Assembly (NCBI GenBank): GCA_947447665.1
Contig: CANFJX010000007.1
Span: 1 to 64,000, forward strand
Length of the DNA: 64,000 nt
Reading direction: 5' to 3'
DNA from: Bacteriovoracaceae bacterium
Lineage (GTDB): Bacteria; Bdellovibrionota; UBA1018
Part shown: piece by piece, positions 59,299-64,000 of the stretch
Position numbering within the stretch: the first letter of the stretch is position 1
Layout: the number at the start of each line of letters is the position of its first letter
Position numbers and translations under genes: made by a program
Notes under the pieces: generated by a model
What the model was told of the DNA's origin: nothing
The model's database searches: none
The model's input: only the letters and a program-made list of their open reading frames with translations

Positions 59299-60867
59299 TT
59301 AGACTGCTGAAGCAGGCTTGATATCGAGCTTCTTGTTCAAGAAAACTTGTTGTGCAATGCTCGCTAGTGCATTGACCAACATGTAAAGAGTGAGCCCCGA
59401 AGGGAGCGCAATCATGAATGCACCAAAAATCAGAGGCATCAATTGCATCATTCTCGCTTGTGCCGGATCAGTAGCCGTATTGGGAGTGAGCTTTTGCTGG
59501 ATAAACATAGTCAATGAGAGCAGGACAGGCGTGATGTAGTAAGGATCTCGGCTCGAAAGATCATGAATCCAAAGTCCAAACGGCGCGTGGTACAATTCGA
59601 TGGAGCTATAGAGAACCCGGTACAGAGCAAAGAAAATTGGCATCTGAATTAAAACGGGTAGACAGCCTGCCATGGGGTTATAGCCATGGTTCTTCATCAA
59701 AGAAAGCATCTCGCGGTTGAGCGCTTCTTTGTCGTCTTTGTATCGCTCCTTGATCCTTTGGAGTTGAGGCTGGAGTCTCGCCATGTTCTTCATGTTCTTC
59801 ATGCTTTTGTAATTCAGTGGAAAGGTAAGAACTTTGAGCAGAAGCGTAAGAAGAATAATGGATATTCCATAATTAAGGACAAACTGGTGGAGCCACTTGA
59901 GGAGTTTCAAAAGCGGGTAGGCGCAAACAGTAAACCAGCCAAAGTCGATCGCATGGTCGAGAGTTGGATCTACTTGTCTTAACGCCTCGAGCTCCTTAGG
60001 GCCGAAGTAAATTTTGAGCGGAATTTGGATCGAGTTAGTCGTAACGGGATAGACGAGGCTTATTCTCCCTGCTTTTAGCCCAGCAGGTTGCTGTAAGCCA
60101 TTGGGGGCGATTGGGCTTTCATCGACTGCGGCGAGGATAAAGTAACGGCTTGTGGCGGCGATGAATTTAACGGGAGAGGCAATTTGCTTTTGGTCCAGAG
60201 TGTCCTTCAACTGGACTCGCTCAACTCCTTGGTGCCAATAGAGGAGTTGTTGATCTTGGGCCTCTTGGTCTTGCCCGGTGCCCTGAGAAACCATGGAAAT
60301 AAATGCAAATCGAGGGGAGCGGGTTTTGAACTCTGCAGTGATTCGCGCATCTAGATGATTGGATTGCGGAGAGACGATAAACTCGCGGGCGAGTTTGACG
60401 TTCGAGTCTTCGTAAGTCCAGACGGCTCCTTGCGGGGTTGCCTTCAGGGTCCCTTGGACGTCATTGAGGTAAGCCAGGCTGGAGTCATCGAAGGCGAGTT
60501 GCATCTGGCCTTGTTGGTGGGTGACTGACCTCAAATCAATCTGAGGAGCGTCCTGAGACATGCCTTGTTTGAAATCTTTTAAAATCCAGTCCGATAAAAA
60601 AGATCCGCCTTCATCCAGAACGATTTGACCGTTCGGACCCTGTAGAGTCAGAGTTTGTGCGGGTTTTTTCTGAGATGGAGTAGCTGGCGTTGCGGCCGGC
60701 ATTCCCTGCGGCGTGCTTTCAGGCGTCTGCTGCTGAGCACCTTGTGGGATAGTCTGAGCAACTGGATTGCTCGTGGGGGCGACCATGCGAGGTTCAACAA
60801 AAAATTTCTGCCACCCCAGTAAAATTGCCATACAAATTAAAATAGCTAATCCGGTCCGACGGTCCAT
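59299..60867 (-). CDS. yidC: Membrane protein insertase YidC
   Basis: Inserts and folds inner-membrane proteins, alone or with SecYEG; the F0 c subunit is a known client elsewhere. The protein (522 residues) has an N-terminal anchor (GLAILICMAILLGW), a Pro/Gln-rich linker, the large Gram-negative periplasmic domain, and five C-terminal helices with PVLIQMPIFFALYRVL. It ends in a short, weakly basic tail. GGAAGG lies six bases before the ATG. Confidence 0.97.
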   Translation of the reverse strand: MDRRTGLAILICMAILLGWQKFFVEPRMVAPTSNPVAQTIPQGAQQQTPESTPQGMPAATPATPSQKKPAQTLTLQGPNGQIVLDEGGSFLSDWILKDFKQGMSQDAPQIDLRSVTHQQGQMQLAFDDSSLAYLNDVQGTLKATPQGAVWTYEDSNVKLAREFIVSPQSNHLDARITAEFKTRSPRFAFISMVSQGTGQDQEAQDQQLLYWHQGVERVQLKDTLDQKQIASPVKFIAATSRYFILAAVDESPIAPNGLQQPAGLKAGRISLVYPVTTNSIQIPLKIYFGPKELEALRQVDPTLDHAIDFGWFTVCAYPLLKLLKWLHQFVLNYGISIILLTLLLKVLTFPLNYKSMKNMKNMARLQPQLQRIKERYKDDKEALNREMLSLMKNHGYNPMAGCLPVLIQMPIFFALYRVLYSSIELYHAPFGLWIHDLSSRDPYYITPVLLSLTMFIQQKLTPNTATDPAQARMMQLMPLIFGAFMIALPSGLTLYMLVNALASIAQQVFLNKKLDIKPASAV

Positions 60868-60894
60868 TTTATACCTTCCGTGCTGAGATTTGAA

Positions 60895-61152
60895 TCATTT
60901 GAATTGTTGTTTCCCTATACCACGGGGAACTGGGTCATAGCCAGCAGGAGAGAAGGGATGGCATCGAGAAATTCTACGAATAGTAAGTCCGGCGCCACGA
61001 ATGAGGCCATGCTGGATGAAGGCCTCTTGTGCATAATGACTGCATGAGGGTACAAAGCGACAGCCAAAACCCGGCCCGCAGATCCAATGAAATACCGGCG
61101 ACACAGCCACACGGTATAGTGTTGCAGTAAAATTAACCGCTCGAGATAGCAT
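60895..61152 (-). CDS. yidD: Membrane protein insertion efficiency factor YidD
   Basis: Small membrane-associated protein (85 residues) that helps YidC-dependent insertion. The family motif is clear: [20 protein letters not shown] with its Cys residues, then [13 protein letters not shown]. The ATG at 61150-61152 is chosen; the upstream open frame lies inside rnpA. It overlaps rnpA by 20 bases and is 27 bp before yidC. Confidence 0.95.
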   Translation of the reverse strand: MLSRAVNFTATLYRVAVSPVFHWICGPGFGCRFVPSCSHYAQEAFIQHGLIRGAGLTIRRISRCHPFSPAGYDPVPRGIGKQQFK

Positions 61153-61489
61153 GACCGAGTCGCTCCCGGAGGCAGTGGCCCAGCTTCTCTGGGTAAGGAT
61201 AGGCCATCTTTTTGTAGGCAGGGATGACAATGTTATAGTCATAACTACCGAGAGATGCCTGCTGGGTACGAAAGGCTTCCCTGATCTGACGTTTCACGCG
61301 GTTACGGTCGACAGAAGAACCTCTTGCCTTGAGCGTAATGCCTAACCTAAAATGACCGAGCGAATTCGGAATTCGAAAAATCGTACATTCCGGAAGTTTG
61401 AAGACTTGGCTCTGATTAAAAAAGTTTCGGTATTCCCAAGAGTAATGAAGGCGCTTCTGAGTTCTTAAGTCGCGTGCTATCAAGACCAA
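61133..61489 (-). CDS. rnpA: Ribonuclease P protein component
   Basis: Protein subunit of RNase P (118 residues), which matures tRNA 5' ends with the M1 RNA. The signature [16 protein letters not shown] is intact. The start is a TTG at 61487-61489, four bases after the rpmH stop; a second TTG two codons on is possible. No strong ribosome site is seen, so translation is probably coupled to rpmH. The RNA partner rnpB is not in the window. Confidence 0.92.
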   Translation of the reverse strand: MVLIARDLRTQKRLHYSWEYRNFFNQSQVFKLPECTIFRIPNSLGHFRLGITLKARGSSVDRNRVKRQIREAFRTQQASLGSYDYNIVIPAYKKMAYPYPEKLGHCLRERLGHAISSG

Positions 61490-61493
61490 TGGC

Positions 61494-61643
61494 TTATTTG
61501 CTCGATACCTTTGCTGTGAGCCGCTTACGGCCCTTGGCGCGGCGACGATTCAAAACCTTCTGACCATCTGAGGTTTTCATTCGTGCTCTGAAACCGTGCC
61601 GGCGACGACGTTTTGTTCTACTAGGCTGAAAAGTTCTCTTCAT
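61494..61643 (-). CDS. rpmH: 50S ribosomal protein L34
   Basis: Short basic ribosomal protein of 49 residues, translated from the ATG at 61641-61643: it begins [18 protein letters not shown] and includes [11 protein letters not shown] before the TAA. The sequence matches the L34 family almost throughout. It is the first gene of the rpmH-rnpA-yidD-yidC-mnmE run and is divergent from dnaA across 164 bp. Confidence 0.98.
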   Translation of the reverse strand: MKRTFQPSRTKRRRRHGFRARMKTSDGQKVLNRRRAKGRKRLTAKVSSK

Positions 61644-61690
61644 AAAAAATCCTGTCCAGAAAATACTCTACAAAATTAGATTCGCTCATC

Positions 61691-61717
61691 ACTATCCAAC
61701 ATGGGTCGAGTTGTCAA
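61691..61717 (-). promoter_or_regulatory. Candidate promoter of the rpmH operon
   Basis: On the minus strand a perfect TTGACA (61712-61717) is followed, after a short 15-base spacer, by GATAGT (61691-61696). The leader to rpmH would be ~40 nt. The -35 is convincing; the -10 assignment is weak. Confidence 0.4.
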
Positions 61718-61807
61718 GAGGTAGAAGGGATGAGCGGGTGACTCTGTATGGTTTCAGAAGTGCTGGCTATAAAAAAATCGACATGCTAGTGCTCTTAAGA
61801 CCTTTTT

Positions 61808-63226
61808 ATGAACCATTCAACTCATTCTGAATTCAAACGGTGGCCAGAACTCTGGGAATCTGCCTGTCGGGTTTTGGAGCAAACAGTCGTTCAAAATCAG
61901 CTTCATGCTTGGATTCTTCCGCTTGAGCTCTCAGAGGTGCAGGAATCCGACCACGGACTTCGCGTGAAAATGTCGGCTCCGAATGATTTTTCGGCTCAAT
62001 GGGTGAGAGACCACTATCAAAAGGCAATTGAGGCCGCGTTAACTCAAGTTACTGCAAGTCCTTGCGAGCTTCAGTTTCTGGTCAAAGAGGCGCGAGCGGG
62101 AGCGAGAGAGGATGCCTTCGAGCTCACTGAGTCAAGAGCTACTCCCGCGCCGATTCAGGCTCCTGCGCCAGCTGCTGGCGTTGTTGCCGGTCCAGGGTCG
62201 AGGAGTTCTCACGATCAACCTGATCCTCGGTATTTTTTCGAAAATTTTGTAGTGGGTGCGAGTAATCAGTTTGCTCACGCTAGTGCGATTGCGGTGGCTG
62301 AACACCCAGCTAGGCAATACAACCCGCTCTTCCTTTATAGTCCGCCAGGTTTAGGAAAAACGCATCTCCTGCATGCAATAGGAAATCATCTAATTGCGAT
62401 GAATCCCAACGCGAGGGTAGCCTACCTTTCAGCTGAGAAATTTGTGAATGAGTTGATTGACTCTCTTCAGCATCGACGGATGCCGCAGTTTCGCGCCAAA
62501 TACCGCGATAGTTATGACATGATTTTAATCGACGATATTCAGTTCATAGCTAAAAAAAGCACCAGTGAGGAAGAGTTTTTCCACACGTTTAATGCTTTGC
62601 ATAGTTCAAAGCGTCAAATCGTAGTCACGAGTGATCGGCCTCCCAAGGAAATTGAAGGACTGGAGGAGCGCGTCAGGACGAGGTTTGAGTGGGGTTTGGT
62701 GGCCGATATTAGTCCCCCCGAGATTGAGACACGAATTGCGATTCTCAAGTCCAAGGCTGAGCGGGATGATATTTATTTACCCGATGATGTTGCCACTTTC
62801 TTGGCCTCTTATATCAAGTCCAATGTCCGAGAGCTGGAGGGAGTTCTGATACGGCTCCAGGCTCAAGCTTCCCTTACTGGAGCTGAAATTTCTTTAGAAA
62901 TGGCAAAGCATGAGCTGAGGACGGCTGTGCCTGTCGAGGGGTCGAACTATACCATTGAGTCGATTCAGAATGCAGTAGCTCGGCATTTCCACCTCAAGAT
63001 TCAGGATTTAAAATCCTCTGCGAGGAATCGCTCCGTCTCTTTGCCCAGGCAAATCGCCATGTATTTAATTCGAAAATACACGGGTTTAGGATTTAAAGAG
63101 ATTGGATTGTATTTCGGGGGCAAGGATCACACGACTATTTTGCACGCTTGTGCAAAAATTGAATCTAATTTGGAGACGGATCAGCCGATACGCGATGCAG
63201 TCGAGGCGATTCAAAATTTGCTTTAG
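61808..63226 (+). CDS. dnaA: Chromosomal replication initiator DnaA
   Basis: AAA+ initiator (472 residues) that binds DnaA boxes and opens oriC. Domain I occupies ~1-95, followed by an Ala/Pro-rich linker. The ATPase begins near residue 140 (NPLFLYSPPGLGKTHLLHAIG, Walker B MILIDDIQF). The DNA-binding domain IV ends with SLPRQIAMYLIRKYTGLGFKEIG and GGKDHTTILHA. The 164-bp gap upstream contains no DnaA box, unlike most dnaA promoters, and no clear Shine-Dalgarno site. Its boxes are 12 kb away beside dnaN. Its stop overlaps the end of the convergent aldehyde dehydrogenase gene. Confidence 0.98.
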   Translation: MNHSTHSEFKRWPELWESACRVLEQTVVQNQLHAWILPLELSEVQESDHGLRVKMSAPNDFSAQWVRDHYQKAIEAALTQVTASPCELQFLVKEARAGAREDAFELTESRATPAPIQAPAPAAGVVAGPGSRSSHDQPDPRYFFENFVVGASNQFAHASAIAVAEHPARQYNPLFLYSPPGLGKTHLLHAIGNHLIAMNPNARVAYLSAEKFVNELIDSLQHRRMPQFRAKYRDSYDMILIDDIQFIAKKSTSEEEFFHTFNALHSSKRQIVVTSDRPPKEIEGLEERVRTRFEWGLVADISPPEIETRIAILKSKAERDDIYLPDDVATFLASYIKSNVRELEGVLIRLQAQASLTGAEISLEMAKHELRTAVPVEGSNYTIESIQNAVARHFHLKIQDLKSSARNRSVSLPRQIAMYLIRKYTGLGFKEIGLYFGGKDHTTILHACAKIESNLETDQPIRDAVEAIQNLL

Positions 63227-64000
63227 AGGCGTTTTTCCCGCTTCAACATTTGAACAAGGTTCCACAATAAATGTGGAAAGACTTTCAGTTTGTCGATCCA
63301 GCTCTGTCTGTAGAGGTTTAGGAAAAGACGGAATGTGATGAATTGATAGTTCGAGTATGGGAACCACCAAAGCGACTTAAAATAGATTGAGTTCACTCGC
63401 GGTTTGTGGATGTGCCGTACGTTGACAAACTCGTAGAGCCCGGCTTCTGAGTGTGTTCTGCCGAAGCCGCTGTCTTTGACACCACCCCAGGGAGTTTCTC
63501 CTAGTCCAGCCGTGTAAAGCACTTCGTTGATGGTTACGGTGCCGACCGCAAGCTGTCGTGCCATCTCTTCGGCTAGGGGTACGTTTTTGGTTATGATACT
63601 TGCTAAGAGGCCATAGCGATTGTGGTTGGCTTTCTCAATGGCCTCAGAAACCGATTTAAACGTGGTGATTGCTGCTACAGGACCAAAGGTTTCTTCTTGG
63701 TAGATCGAAGTGTCCTCGATTCGGTGACCTGTTACCAGAGTGGGTGCAAGGTACCTATGGTCGGGAGTAAATTCTCCGCCTGTTTCAAGTTTTGCGCCGT
63801 GGCTTTTAGCCTCCTCTATCTGCTGAGTGTAAATAGACTTTTGTTTCTCTAGAGTGATGGGCCCGAGGTCATTCTGACCGTTGAGAGAGGGGCCTTGCCT
63901 AAGTCGTTGGAGTTTGGCTTTGAGTAGCTCAACAAACCGCTCTTGAATTCGTTCATGGACTAAGATTCGTTCGACGGAGGCGCAAACTTGCCCTGAGTTG
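63223..64000 (-). CDS. Aldehyde dehydrogenase, C-terminal part (runs off the window)
   Basis: The open frame continues without a stop from 63225 to the window edge, giving about 258 C-terminal residues of an NAD(P)-dependent aldehyde dehydrogenase. The catalytic Cys is just inside the window (NSGQVCASVER), followed by QEETFGPVAAI and GETPWGGVKDSGFGR. After the catalytic domain there is an extra ~60-residue aromatic and basic tail (SLWWFPYSNYQFITFRLF...), which suggests membrane association as in fatty-aldehyde dehydrogenases. The substrate is not clear. Its TAA overlaps the dnaA TAG by four bases on opposite strands. Confidence 0.92.
   Translation of the reverse strand, partial: NSGQVCASVERILVHERIQERFVELLKAKLQRLRQGPSLNGQNDLGPITLEKQKSIYTQQIEEAKSHGAKLETGGEFTPDHRYLAPTLVTGHRIEDTSIYQEETFGPVAAITTFKSVSEAIEKANHNRYGLLASIITKNVPLAEEMARQLAVGTVTINEVLYTAGLGETPWGGVKDSGFGRTHSEAGLYEFVNVRHIHKPRVNSIYFKSLWWFPYSNYQFITFRLFLNLYRQSWIDKLKVFPHLLWNLVQMLKREKRL

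Noticed and set aside
61644..61807. A second origin between rpmH and dnaA
   Set aside because: No TTATCCACA-like box and no box cluster are found in these 164 bp.
63223..63564. A complete 113-residue gene at the end of the window
   Set aside because: The frame is open upstream to the window edge and includes the aldehyde dehydrogenase catalytic Cys, so the internal ATG is not the start.

Overview
The window reads as a piece of Gram-negative chromosome of moderate G+C content. Gene content and order point to Bdellovibrionota or a related deltaproteobacterial lineage: a GYF-type/TPR protein, mfd followed by two SurA/PpiC foldases and pdxA, ATP synthase F0 genes detached from F1, and a complete 14-subunit complex I. 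This placement is inference; no marker was searched. Nearly all the DNA is core genome. No insertion sequence, prophage or CRISPR array is visible.

Region 1 (1-27.9 kb, minus strand): a partial tRNA-Ser, serS, a large TPR protein, and a run of 25 complex I genes in one direction. Transcription would start at a good sigma70-type promoter near 27.8 kb. It would read first an 11-gene set (nuoA2-D2, H2-N2, no E/F/G) and then a canonical 14-gene set (nuoA-N). The 14-gene set keeps the hallmark catalytic residues of a proton-pumping NADH:quinone oxidoreductase. The 11-gene set keeps the Fe-S ligands of NuoB and NuoI. It has lost the quinone-site His and Tyr of NuoD, the acidic loop of NuoH, both membrane Glu of NuoK, and the key Glu/Lys of NuoL, NuoM and NuoN. 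It looks like an intact, expressed complex I paralogue that can carry electrons but not reduce quinone or pump protons in the known way. This is the most unusual system in the window.

Region 2 (27.9-38.5 kb, plus strand): mfd, two periplasmic peptidyl-prolyl isomerases, pdxA, a phosphohexomutase and a shortened uvrA, ending at a 16-bp perfect hairpin. Region 3 (38.5-49.4 kb, minus): dnaN-recF-gyrB-fabH-gyrA, a TPR lipoprotein, and the F0 genes atpZ/I-like, atpB and atpE.

Region 4 (49.4-50.15 kb): a replication origin with 17 exact DnaA boxes, many at 12-bp spacing, a 41-bp perfect inverted repeat of boxes, and a DnaA-trio-like element beside an AT-rich tract. dnaA itself lies 12 kb away. Region 5 (50.15-52.7 kb, plus) holds two accessory exported proteins, one a papain-like protease with C-terminal ankyrin repeats.

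Region 6 (52.8-61.6 kb, minus): rpmH-rnpA-yidD-yidC-mnmE followed by hbd-ech-acd-icmA-icmB. Active-site residues suggest the mutase is isobutyryl-CoA mutase-like, so the last five genes would carry isobutyryl-CoA through butyryl-CoA to acetoacetyl-CoA. Region 7: dnaA (plus) meets a truncated aldehyde dehydrogenase gene (minus) tail to tail at the window's end.
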